In this document: in pieces, positions 1 through 6,219 of the stretch
Numbering within the stretch: the first letter of the stretch is position 1
Layout of the letters: each line of letters begins with the position of its first letter
Assembly: GCA_041311015.1 (NCBI GenBank)
Contig: JBFYKG010000061.1
Coordinates: 1-8,590, forward strand
Length of the DNA stretch: 8,590 nucleotides
Origin: Fluviibacter sp041311015
GTDB taxonomy: Bacteria; Pseudomonadota; Gammaproteobacteria; Burkholderiales; Rhodocyclaceae
Direction: 5' to 3'
The notes under the pieces: generated by a model
Databases searched by the model: none
Told to the model about the DNA's origin: nothing
What the model saw: the letters and a program-made list of their open reading frames with translations, nothing else
Program-made: the position numbers and the translations under genes

Positions 1-903
1 GGCAATACACTGCTTGATGAGGCGGTTTGACTGCGCCATTTCTTCCATGCGGACGAGATAACGGTCATAGGAGTCGCCGTTGGTGCCAACTGGAATATCA
101 AAGTCCAGTCGGTCGTACACTTCATACGGCTGCTTCTTGCGCAGATCCCACTCAATACCCGAACCGCGCAGCATGGCACCGGTCAGGCCCATATTCAGCG
201 CACGCTCCGGTGAGACCACGCCAATACCAACCAGACGCTGCTTCCAGATCCGGTTGTCGGTCAGGAGGTTGTGGTAGTCATCCAGATAGGTCGGGAAACG
301 GTTGGTGAAATCTTCGAGGAAATCGAGGACCGAGCCCTGACGATTCTCGTTGAGCTCGGCGACGCGCTTGGCATCTTTCCAGCGTGAGACTTCGTACTTT
401 GGCATCGAGTCCGGCAGGTCGCGATACACACCACCCGGGCGGAAATAGGCGGCGTGCAGACGGGCGCCCGATACCGACTCGTAGACATCCATCAGATCTT
501 CACGATCACGGAAGGTATAGAGCGCCATGGTCATGGCACCCACGTCGAGGCCGTGACAGCCGATCCACAGCAAGTGGTTCAGCAAACGCGTGACTTCATC
601 GAACATGACACGGATGTACTGGGCACGCTCGGGGACTTCGATGCCGAGCATCTTTTCAATGGCCAGACAGTAGGCATGTTCGTTACACATGGTCGACACG
701 TAGTCGAGGCGATCCATGTAGGGCACTGACTGCACCCAGGTGCGCGTCTCAGCCAGCTTTTCAGTCGCACGATGGAGCAGGCCGATGTGCGGGTCAGCAC
801 GTTCAACCGTTTCGCCATCCAGTTCCAGCACCAGGCGCAGCACACCGTGTGCCGACGGGTGCTGGGGACCAAAGTTCAATGTGTAGTTACGAATCTCTGA
901 CAT
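1..903 (-). CDS. nuoD: NADH-quinone oxidoreductase subunit D (complex I 49 kDa subunit), 5' part
   Basis: Peripheral-arm subunit of respiratory complex I that forms, with NuoB, the quinone-reduction pocket. The window holds the first 301 codons in one uninterrupted frame and runs off the left edge; the family is usually about 417 residues, so roughly the last 115 are missing. The N-terminal motif GPQHPSAHG is at residues 12-20 and the 49 kDa signature LLHRATEK at 42-49. By family alignment His19 and Tyr68 (in PYMDRLDY) match the quinone-headgroup ligands known as His38 and Tyr87 in Thermus Nqo4; the 49-residue spacing agrees. The start is firm: ATG at 903 has an AGGA Shine-Dalgarno about 9 bases upstream and an in-frame TAG four codons before it. 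It follows nuoC after 58 bases with no terminator, so it is co-transcribed. It is a stand-alone D subunit, not a NuoCD fusion. Confidence 0.97.
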   Translation of the reverse strand, partial: MSEIRNYTLNFGPQHPSAHGVLRLVLELDGETVERADPHIGLLHRATEKLAETRTWVQSVPYMDRLDYVSTMCNEHAYCLAIEKMLGIEVPERAQYIRVMFDEVTRLLNHLLWIGCHGLDVGAMTMALYTFRDREDLMDVYESVSGARLHAAYFRPGGVYRDLPDSMPKYEVSRWKDAKRVAELNENRQGSVLDFLEDFTNRFPTYLDDYHNLLTDNRIWKQRLVGIGVVSPERALNMGLTGAMLRGSGIEWDLRKKQPYEVYDRLDFDIPVGTNGDSYDRYLVRMEEMAQSNRLIKQCIA

Positions 904-961
904 GCTGCGATCCTAGATGCCCGGTGTGGTCCGTACTGATCTGTTGTAAGTAAACCTGCGC

Positions 962-1564
962 TTAGCGCGCCGGTTCGCCGTAGGTTTCTTCACGCACGAT
1001 GCGCGGCGTGTTCTCGCGCGGTTCGATGGTGACAGGTTGGTAAATGACGCGCTTCTGCTCTTCGTCGTAACGCATCTCGACATAACCCGAAACCGGGAAA
1101 TCCTTGCGGAACGGATGGCCGACAAAACCGTAATCGGTGAGGATGCGGCGCAGATCCGGATGGTTGACGAACAGGATGCCGTACAGGTCGAAGGCTTCGC
1201 GCTCGAACCAGTTAGCAGCTGACCAGATATCAACAACCGAATCCAGTACCGGCATCTGGGCGTCCGGCACATAGACCCGAACGCGGACACGCTGGTTGAG
1301 CTCGACCGACAGCAGGTGCACCACAGCAGCAAAACGCTGGGGGTGCGATTCCTTACCGCCGTAAGTTGAATAATCCATACCGCACAGGTCGATCAGCTGA
1401 TCGAACTTGAGACCAGCGGCATCGCGCAGCTTGAGGGCGGCCGCGTGATAGTCGGCAGCAGCCACATCAATGGTGACCTCACCCAGTGCCTGTTTGGTGC
1501 GGACGATGGCGTCTCCCAGAACCTGTTGCAGGGTATCGGCGAGGGCTTGCGTAGTTTGCGTCAT
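962..1564 (-). CDS. nuoC: NADH-quinone oxidoreductase subunit C (complex I 30 kDa subunit)
   Basis: Structural subunit of the complex I peripheral arm on the cytoplasmic side; it carries no cofactor and packs against NuoD and NuoB. The product is 200 residues, as expected for a stand-alone NuoC. The 30 kDa signature spans residues 121-157: EREAFDLYGI, then HPDLRRIL and finally PFRKDFP. The frame is open upstream to 1708, into nuoB, but ATG at 1564 is chosen because an AAGGGA Shine-Dalgarno lies 7 bases before it, the protein then begins as family members do (MTQTTQALADTLQ), and the longer version would overlap nuoB in another frame. It starts 20 bases after the nuoB stop codon, with nuoD 58 bases downstream, and is part of the nuo operon. 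Confidence 0.96.
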   Translation of the reverse strand: MTQTTQALADTLQQVLGDAIVRTKQALGEVTIDVAAADYHAAALKLRDAAGLKFDQLIDLCGMDYSTYGGKESHPQRFAAVVHLLSVELNQRVRVRVYVPDAQMPVLDSVVDIWSAANWFEREAFDLYGILFVNHPDLRRILTDYGFVGHPFRKDFPVSGYVEMRYDEEQKRVIYQPVTIEPRENTPRIVREETYGEPAR

Positions 1565-1571
1565 GATCGGG

Positions 1572-1577
1572 TCCCTT
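1572..1577 (-). promoter_or_regulatory. Ribosome binding site of nuoC
   Basis: AAGGGA on the minus strand, 7 bases before ATG at 1564, within the last bases of nuoB and the short nuoB-nuoC gap. It settles the nuoC start against the longer open frame that runs back into nuoB. Confidence 0.75.
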
Positions 1578-1584
1578 ACCTGGC

Positions 1585-2064
1585 TCAGCGGGCAATCGTG
1601 CTGGTACGACGGATCTTGTTCTGCAGCTGGATCAGGCCATACAGCAGTGCTTCTGCAGTCGGCGGACAGCCCGGCACATAGATATCGACCGGTACGATGC
1701 GGTCGCAACCGCGTACCACCGAGTAGGAATAGTGATAGTAGCCGCCGCCATTGGCGCAGGACCCCATCGACACCACCCAGCGGGGCTCGGCCATCTGGTC
1801 ATACACCTTGCGCAACGCGGGGGCCATCTTGTTGGTTAGCGTACCGGCCACGACCATCAGGTCTGACTGACGCGGACTAGGACGGAACACCATGCCGAAA
1901 CGGTCAAGGTCGTAACGCGCAGTACCGGCATGGATCATTTCCACAGCGCAGCAGGCCAGACCAAAGGTCATCGGCCACAGTGAACCGGTACGACAGTAAT
2001 TAATCAGCTTGTCAGCCGTTGTGGTGACAAATCCTTCGTTGAGAACGCCCTGAATTTTGGACAT
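1585..2064 (-). CDS. nuoB: NADH-quinone oxidoreductase subunit B (complex I PSST subunit)
   Basis: Iron-sulfur subunit carrying cluster N2, the last electron carrier before quinone in complex I. The product is 159 residues, close to the usual size. The four expected cluster ligands are present: the adjacent pair Cys38-Cys39 (FGLACCAVEM), Cys103 (MGSCANGGG) and Cys133 (VPGCPPT). Other family blocks include RPSPRQ (61-66) and the C-terminal TEALLYG-like helix (TAEALLYG, 136-143). ATG at 2064 lies only three bases after the nuoA stop codon, and its Shine-Dalgarno GGGAG overlaps the end of nuoA, so translation of nuoA and nuoB is probably coupled. The product is short at the C-terminus, ending in TSTIAR, which is normal for betaproteobacterial NuoB. 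Confidence 0.98.
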   Translation of the reverse strand: MSKIQGVLNEGFVTTTADKLINYCRTGSLWPMTFGLACCAVEMIHAGTARYDLDRFGMVFRPSPRQSDLMVVAGTLTNKMAPALRKVYDQMAEPRWVVSMGSCANGGGYYHYSYSVVRGCDRIVPVDIYVPGCPPTAEALLYGLIQLQNKIRRTSTIAR

Positions 2065-2067
2065 TGC

Positions 2068-2424
2068 TTACTCCCACTCGAAGGCGCGCTTGCGCCAGCC
2101 GTAGATGAAGCCCACCACCAGAATGGACAAAAAGACCATCATGGCGATAAAACCGGCCATGCCGATTTCCTTGATCACCACAGCCCAGGGGAAGAGGAAG
2201 GCGATTTCCAAGTCGAAGAGAATGAAGATGATCGCCAGAAGATAGTAGCGAACGTCAAACTTCATCCGCGCGTCTTCAAAGGCTTCGAAACCGCACTCGT
2301 ACGCGGAAAGCTTTTCGCTTTCGGGATTATTCGGTGCAACGACAAAGTTCGCCAGACGGGCCCCAATACCTACAGCGAGACCAACTGCAACGAACACCAG
2401 GATCGGAAAGTAATTTTCGAGCAT
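2068..2424 (-). CDS. nuoA: NADH-quinone oxidoreductase subunit A (complex I ND3 homologue)
   Basis: Small membrane subunit of complex I near the junction of the membrane and peripheral arms. The product has 118 residues with three hydrophobic helices at about 6-29, 61-84 and 88-110. The loop after helix 1 contains the conserved YECGFEAF block (Cys44, residues 42-49), the segment that moves between catalytic states in the ND3 family. Helix 2 carries the conserved acidic pair Asp71 and Glu73 (FDLEIAFLFPW), matching Asp79 and Glu81 of E. coli NuoA. ATG at 2424 is preferred over an upstream TTG at 2460, because family proteins begin with a short tail such as MLENYFPIL; a GGGTGG lies close before it. 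First gene of the nuo operon, 73 bases after the tRNA-Leu gene and with no promoter that I can recognise in that gap. Confidence 0.97.
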   Translation of the reverse strand: MLENYFPILVFVAVGLAVGIGARLANFVVAPNNPESEKLSAYECGFEAFEDARMKFDVRYYLLAIIFILFDLEIAFLFPWAVVIKEIGMAGFIAMMVFLSILVVGFIYGWRKRAFEWE

Positions 2425-2497
2425 CAAGCCACCCAAAGTTTGCCAAATGACGCACAACAACCCACACCTAACAACAACCGACCAGGCGGAACAGCCC

Positions 2498-2582
2498 TGG
2501 TGCCGACGGCGAGACTCGAACTCGCACAGCTTACGCCACTACCCCCTCAAGATAGCGTGTCTACCAATTTCACCACGTCGGC
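2498..2582 (-). tRNA. tRNA-Leu, anticodon GAG
   Basis: An 85-base tRNA with encoded CCA folds completely on the minus strand. The acceptor stem GCCGACG (2582-2576) pairs with CGTCGGC (2508-2502), followed by discriminator A and CCA. The D arm contains AAATTGGTAGA. The anticodon stem CTATC/GGTAG holds a seven-base loop TTGAGGG, with anticodon GAG at 2548-2546. A long variable arm (TGGCGTAAGCTGT) marks a class II tRNA, and the T arm is GCGAG-TTCGAGT-CTCGC. GAG reads CUC and CUU leucine codons. It sits 34 bases after secG and 73 before nuoA with no separate promoter visible, so it is probably released from a polycistronic transcript. E. coli also has a tRNA-Leu(GAG), leuU, immediately after secG. 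Confidence 0.98.
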
Positions 2583-2616
2583 ATTCCTGTCCGGTTTATT
2601 GCCAGAAAACAGCAAC

Positions 2617-2991
2617 TTACCGAGGTACGTTTTTGGCCTTCGACGCACCTTCCGGATCGGCAGTTTTGCCTTCCGTCGGAACACTCGCAGCACCAGCAAC
2701 ACCGGGGGCCGATTCTACATTGGATTGCATCACACTGCCAGCATTTTTCGCTTGCGAAGATTGTAGATTGGCCAGCGTGAGCGCCGTCAGAAAGAAGATC
2801 GTTGCCAACACGGCGGTTGAACGCGACAGGAAGTTGGCCGAACCGGTTGCGCCGAACAAACTGCCTGAAGCGCCACTGCCAAAGGCGGCACCCATGTCGG
2901 CCCCTTTGCCATGCTGCATCAGCACAAGGCCAATCACGCCCAGTGCCGAGACGATGTTCACGATAAGTACGACGACGTAAAGAATATCCAT
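2617..2991 (-). CDS. secG: Preprotein translocase subunit SecG
   Basis: Non-essential small subunit of the SecYEG channel that stimulates SecA-driven protein export across the inner membrane. The product is 124 residues. Two transmembrane helices are clear at about 3-25 and 56-75. Between them lies the family hallmark loop LMQHGKGADMGAAFGSG (residues 24-40) followed by SGSLFGATGSANFLSR. The tail after residue 78 is a low-complexity Ala/Ser/Pro/Lys-rich extension, variable in length in this family and probably cytoplasmic or periplasmic filler. ATG at 2991 begins directly at helix 1; the purine-rich AGGAAAGAGAAGCAGG upstream gives only a modest Shine-Dalgarno. It follows tpiA by 38 bases without a terminator and precedes the tRNA by 34 bases. 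Confidence 0.96.
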   Translation of the reverse strand: MDILYVVVLIVNIVSALGVIGLVLMQHGKGADMGAAFGSGASGSLFGATGSANFLSRSTAVLATIFFLTALTLANLQSSQAKNAGSVMQSNVESAPGVAGAASVPTEGKTADPEGASKAKNVPR

Positions 2992-3029
2992 CTGATTGCC
3001 TGCTTCTCTTTCCTTAAAAACTTCCGAAC

Positions 3030-3800
3030 TTACACCGCGCGATTTGCTGCAGCGGTGCAGATTGTACTGAAATCCTGTGCATCGAGGGCGGCCCCCCCGA
3101 TCAATCCACCATCCACATCGGGCAAGGCGAACAGCGTTGCGGCATTACTGCCCTTGACGCTCCCCCCGTAGAGTATGCGGGACTGCACCAGGCCAGCATC
3201 CATAAGTCGTTGACGGATATGGGCATGAACCTTCTGCACACCTTCCGGCGTCGGTGTTTTGCCCGTGCCAATCGCCCAGACCGGTTCGTAGGCAATCACA
3301 ACACTCGCACCTTCGTCCGCCACGCCCGCCAGAGTGGTCAGCACCGGTGCCAGCTGACGGTCAATCACTGCCAGCGTCTGGCCGGCTGCCTCTTCGTCGG
3401 CCGATTCGCCCACGCAGATAATCGGGATCAGGCCGCTATCCAGTGCCGCAACGGCCTGCAGCGATACCTGCTCGTCGGTTTCGCCACAATACTGGCGTCG
3501 TTCCGAGTGCCCCACAATGACATAGGTACACCCCAGATCACGCAGCATGGGGGCGCTGACCTGGCCGGTATAGGCACCCCCCCGGTGTTCGCTTACGGTT
3601 TGCCCACCCCAGCCGATTGGGGAACCTGTCAGCAATGCGCCGATCTGGGGGACATAGGGAAACGGTGGGCAGACGCCCAGTGCCGGCAACGGCTTTTGGG
3701 CCAGCAATGCCAGCAACGCCTCGATCAGGGCGCGGTTCGCCTCGAAGGCGCCGTTCATTTTCCAGTTACCAACGACTAGCGGTGTTCTAACAACCGTCAT
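3030..3800 (-). CDS. tpiA: Triose-phosphate isomerase
   Basis: Cytoplasmic glycolytic and gluconeogenic enzyme interconverting dihydroxyacetone phosphate and glyceraldehyde 3-phosphate. The product is 256 residues, the normal length for this (beta/alpha)8 barrel. Catalytic residues are all visible: Lys14 in GNWKMN (11-16), the electrophile His98 in VGHSERR (96-102) and the base Glu172 in AYEPVWAIGTGK (170-181), which also begins the mobile loop 6. Phosphate-binding segments YGGSV (211-215) and GGLIGGAAL (231-239) are intact. One small oddity is Gln80 in AYTGQVSA, where most family members have Glu (AYTGEVSA). ATG at 3800 has a strong GGGGGA Shine-Dalgarno five bases upstream. The gene is separated from glmM by a terminator and seems to head a unit running through secG, tRNA-Leu and nuo. 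Confidence 0.98.
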   Translation of the reverse strand: MTVVRTPLVVGNWKMNGAFEANRALIEALLALLAQKPLPALGVCPPFPYVPQIGALLTGSPIGWGGQTVSEHRGGAYTGQVSAPMLRDLGCTYVIVGHSERRQYCGETDEQVSLQAVAALDSGLIPIICVGESADEEAAGQTLAVIDRQLAPVLTTLAGVADEGASVVIAYEPVWAIGTGKTPTPEGVQKVHAHIRQRLMDAGLVQSRILYGGSVKGSNAATLFALPDVDGGLIGGAALDAQDFSTICTAAANRAV

Positions 3801-3805
3801 CAGGG

Positions 3806-3811
3806 TCCCCC
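3806..3811 (-). promoter_or_regulatory. Ribosome binding site of tpiA
   Basis: GGGGGA on the minus strand, five bases before ATG at 3800. It lies just downstream of the glmM terminator hairpin and outside its stem, so the hairpin does not cover it. Confidence 0.65.
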
Positions 3812-3828
3812 GGAGGCAGGATTACGAT

Positions 3829-3858
3829 AAAAAGGCGCTCCGCCAGATGGCGAGCGCC
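3829..3858 (-). terminator. Intrinsic terminator after glmM
   Basis: On the minus strand GGCGCTC (3858-3852) pairs perfectly with GAGCGCC (3840-3834), and GCC/GGC extends the stem inward past one unpaired G, leaving a four-base loop. TTTTT follows immediately (3833-3829). This is a GC-rich stem plus U-tract, the classic Rho-independent form. It lies 53 bases past the glmM stop codon and 28 before the tpiA start. On the plus strand the same stem is followed by CG and TTTT, so weak function in the other direction is possible, although no plus-strand gene approaches it. Confidence 0.88.
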
Positions 3859-3873
3859 CGTTTTGGATGCCGA

Positions 3874-3903
3874 ATTCTATTATTCGACCACCGTGCCGGT
3901 CAA
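3874..3903 (-). promoter_or_regulatory. Candidate sigma-70 promoter for tpiA
   Basis: On the minus strand TTGACC (3903-3898) is followed after 18 bases by TAGAAT (3879-3874). Each hexamer matches the consensus at five of six positions. The start site would be near 3868, about 68 bases before the tpiA ATG. It lies between the glmM stop codon and the glmM terminator, so its transcript would run through that hairpin at once. It is the only good promoter-like pair found in the glmM-tpiA gap. This is pattern recognition only; a chance match is possible. Confidence 0.5.
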
Positions 3904-3911
3904 TGCACCGC

Positions 3912-5270
3912 CTAGAGTACCGACTTGACGGCAGTCACGATCGTCTCTGCCGCTGCTTTCGACACGGCCACCTCGTCGGCCTCGACCATGACGCGCAGCA
4001 CGAGTTCGGTGCCCGAGGGCCGCAAGAGCACCCGGCCGCGCTGACCCAGACCGACTTCCGCCGCCTGAACTGCGGCGGTGACCGCCGCATGCTGCTGCCA
4101 GTCAAACCCAGGCTTGACCGGGACGTTGATCATGGTTTGTGGGTAAAGGCGCAACGCGCCCAGCAATTCGGCGAGCGTGCCGCCGGAACGTTTTAAGGCC
4201 ACCAGCACCTGCAGGGCCGAAACCATGCCATCACCGGTGGTATGGCAGTCCAGCGCCAGAATGTGGCCCGAGTTTTCGCCCCCATACAGCCAACCCTCGG
4301 CGGCCAGCAGTTCCATGACATAGCGGTCACCGACTTTGGCCCGTTTGAAAGGCACACCCGCCTCTGCCATGGCACGCTCCAGCGCCATATTGGACATCAG
4401 CGTTCCGACGACGCCGCTCACAGGGCCGTCGCGCAGGCGGTCGCGAACGATGGCGTACAGCACCTGATCCCCATCATAGGCTTTGCCAGCCGCATCCACC
4501 ATGACCAGGCGGTCCGCATCGCCGTCCAGTGCAATACCCAGATCTGCGCCCTCGTCACACACCTTACGCCCCAGCGACTCGGGGTGCAGCGCGCCAACGC
4601 CGGCATTGATGTTTTCACCATCAGGGGCGTTGCCAATGGCAACCACTTCAGCACCCAGTTCGTGCAGCACCTCGGCCGCTATGTGATACGCGGCGCCATG
4701 GGCGCAATCGACCACGATTTTCAGCCCACGCAAGTCAAAACTGGCTGGCACCGTGCTCTTGCAGAATTCGATGTAGCGGCCGGCGGCATCGTCAATCCGG
4801 CGGGCCCGGCCCAGATCCCTCGGCGGCACCGTCTGCATCGGCTGACCCGCCATATCGTCAATCGCGACCTCGATGGCACGTTCGACCTCGTCGGGCAATT
4901 TCTTGCCATCGGCCGAAAAGAACTTGATGCCATTGTCTTCAAAGGGATTGTGCGAGGCCGAGATCACCACGCCCGCCTGCAAACGCAGGGCCCGGGTCAG
5001 ATAGGCAATGCCCGGCGTTGGCAAAGGGCCAACCAGATAGACATCCACGCCGGCCGCCGAAAAACCGGCCTCCAGCGCGGCCTCCAGCATGTAACCCGAA
5101 TTACGCGTGTCCTTGCCAATCAGCACCCCGGGGCGCTGACCCCCGGTCTCGCTCCGACCGACCAGCACCCGACCGGCAGCATAGCCGAGGCGCAACACAA
5201 AATCCGGCGTGATCGGGTATTGCCCGACGCGGCCACGGACACCATCGGTCCCGAAATATTTACGACTCAT
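3912..5270 (-). CDS. glmM: Phosphoglucosamine mutase
   Basis: Converts glucosamine 6-phosphate to glucosamine 1-phosphate, the step before GlmU on the way to UDP-GlcNAc for peptidoglycan and lipopolysaccharide; cytoplasmic. The product is 452 residues, close to the 445 of E. coli. All four domain signatures of the alpha-D-phosphohexomutase superfamily are seen: N-terminal YFGTDGVRG (5-13), the phosphoserine loop ISASHNPFEDNG with Ser106 as the phosphorylated residue (103-114), the Mg2+ loop LDGDADR (248-254; Asp249, Asp251, Asp253), the sugar-specificity motif GGENSGH (330-336) and the phosphate-binding RPSGTE (417-422). The GENSGH form points to glucosamine rather than glucose or mannose substrates. 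ATG at 5270 is 14 bases after the folP stop codon with AGGG nearby, so folP and glmM form one unit, ending at the hairpin at 3858-3829. Confidence 0.98.
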   Translation of the reverse strand: MSRKYFGTDGVRGRVGQYPITPDFVLRLGYAAGRVLVGRSETGGQRPGVLIGKDTRNSGYMLEAALEAGFSAAGVDVYLVGPLPTPGIAYLTRALRLQAGVVISASHNPFEDNGIKFFSADGKKLPDEVERAIEVAIDDMAGQPMQTVPPRDLGRARRIDDAAGRYIEFCKSTVPASFDLRGLKIVVDCAHGAAYHIAAEVLHELGAEVVAIGNAPDGENINAGVGALHPESLGRKVCDEGADLGIALDGDADRLVMVDAAGKAYDGDQVLYAIVRDRLRDGPVSGVVGTLMSNMALERAMAEAGVPFKRAKVGDRYVMELLAAEGWLYGGENSGHILALDCHTTGDGMVSALQVLVALKRSGGTLAELLGALRLYPQTMINVPVKPGFDWQQHAAVTAAVQAAEVGLGQRGRVLLRPSGTELVLRVMVEADEVAVSKAAAETIVTAVKSVL

Positions 5271-5284
5271 GCCACCCTACTCCC

Positions 5285-6166
5285 TCATGCATCTCCGGCG
5301 CGACCACCGGTTGAACAGCCGATCGGCAACCGACCCAGTGTCTGAAACACCCTAAGCGCATCGACTGTCTGGGCAACATCATGCACCCGAACCATCGCTG
5401 CGCCATATTGTGCCGCCAGCAAGGCGGCTGCAACACTCCCCGTCACGCGGTCATCGACGGGTCTGTCCAGAATATGGCCGATCATGGTCTTGCGCGATAC
5501 GCCCACCAGCACGGGGAATCCATCGGCCACCAGATCCGGTAATGCCCGGAACAATTGCTGATTATGCGCAAAGGTCTTACCAAAACCAAATCCCGGATCC
5601 AGAATCAGTCGCTCACGGCCAATGCCCGCAGCGATCGCCGCTGTGGCTGCCGCTTGCAAAAAGGCTCTAACATCCGCCACCACATCGGTATAGGCCGGCG
5701 CCGCCTGCATGGAACGGGGCTCACCCTGCATATGCATCAGACAGACCGAGATGCACTCATGCGGGGCCAGAATAGCGGCGGCGGCTGGGTCGCGAAGCGC
5801 GCTCACATCGTTCACCAGCCCCGCCCCCAACCGGATTGCCTCATTCATGACCCGGGCCTTAGCCGTATCGACTGATACCGGCACACCCGCCTCAGACAAG
5901 CGCGTCAACAAGGGCAGCAAGCGGTCCAACTCCTCGTCCTCACCCACCGCGCTGGCACCCGGTCGCGTCGATTCGGCGCCAATGTCCAGCAGATCGGCAC
6001 CATCAGCAATCATGCGCATGGCCTGATCAAAAGCGGCATCAACCCGGCGATGCAATCCGTCACCGGAAAAAGAGTCCGGCGTCAGGTTCACGATACCCAT
6101 CACCAGCGGCCGACCGGGCGACCAAGTCAGCGTATGGGAGCCACAGCGTAGGGAATGATCAGGCAT
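5285..6166 (-). CDS. folP: Dihydropteroate synthase
   Basis: Condenses 6-hydroxymethyl-7,8-dihydropterin pyrophosphate with p-aminobenzoate in folate synthesis; it is the sulfonamide target. The product is 293 residues in the TIM-barrel fold. Motifs seen: MGIVNLTPDSF (23-33, Asn27 as the metal and pyrophosphate ligand), DIGAESTRPGA (61-71), SVD (98-100), VNDVSAL (118-124), LDPGFGFGK (189-197), GVSRK (222-226) and the final RVHD (260-263). After TPDSF the sequence reads SGDG where the most common form is SDGG. The frame is open further upstream into ftsH, but ATG at 6166 is chosen because residues 6-22 already match the usual short N-terminal strand and no other start codon lies nearby. This ATG has no recognisable Shine-Dalgarno and begins only seven bases after the U-tract of the ftsH terminator. 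glmM follows after 14 bases. Confidence 0.96.
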   Translation of the reverse strand: MPDHSLRCGSHTLTWSPGRPLVMGIVNLTPDSFSGDGLHRRVDAAFDQAMRMIADGADLLDIGAESTRPGASAVGEDEELDRLLPLLTRLSEAGVPVSVDTAKARVMNEAIRLGAGLVNDVSALRDPAAAAILAPHECISVCLMHMQGEPRSMQAAPAYTDVVADVRAFLQAAATAAIAAGIGRERLILDPGFGFGKTFAHNQQLFRALPDLVADGFPVLVGVSRKTMIGHILDRPVDDRVTGSVAAALLAAQYGAAMVRVHDVAQTVDALRVFQTLGRLPIGCSTGGRAGDA

Positions 6167-6173
6167 ACCGTGT

Positions 6174-6200
6174 AAAAAGGCCGACCTCGAGGGTCGGCCT
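6174..6200 (-). terminator. Intrinsic terminator after ftsH
   Basis: On the minus strand AGGCCGACC (6200-6192) pairs perfectly over nine bases with GGTCGGCCT (6186-6178), with a five-base loop CTCGA. The U-tract uses the last T of the stem and four more (6178-6174). The stem starts 19 bases after the ftsH stop codon. It should end the ftsH transcript efficiently, which separates ftsH from folP even though the genes are only 53 bases apart. Confidence 0.93.
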
Positions 6201-6219
6201 GGCGGGAAGTTCGTAGTAC

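Noticed and set aside
1565..1708. Longer nuoC with an N-terminal extension starting at 1708
   Set aside because: The extension overlaps nuoB in another frame and has no family resemblance, whereas ATG at 1564 has a well-spaced AAGGGA and gives the expected N-terminus.
2992..3029. Terminator between tpiA and secG, suggested by a TTTTT run
   Set aside because: No stem precedes the T run; the sequence only has a short direct repeat (AAGTT), so transcription likely continues into secG.
3210..3779. Plus-strand open frame of 189 codons opposite tpiA
   Set aside because: Same reasoning: antisense to an intact tpiA, composition typical of a shadow frame, no recognisable domain.
4242..5345. Plus-strand open frame of 367 codons opposite glmM and the end of folP
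   Set aside because: It lies antisense to a full-length glmM with every catalytic motif intact. Its translation is rich in His, Arg and Gln with no recognisable domain, as expected from the complement of GC-rich third positions.
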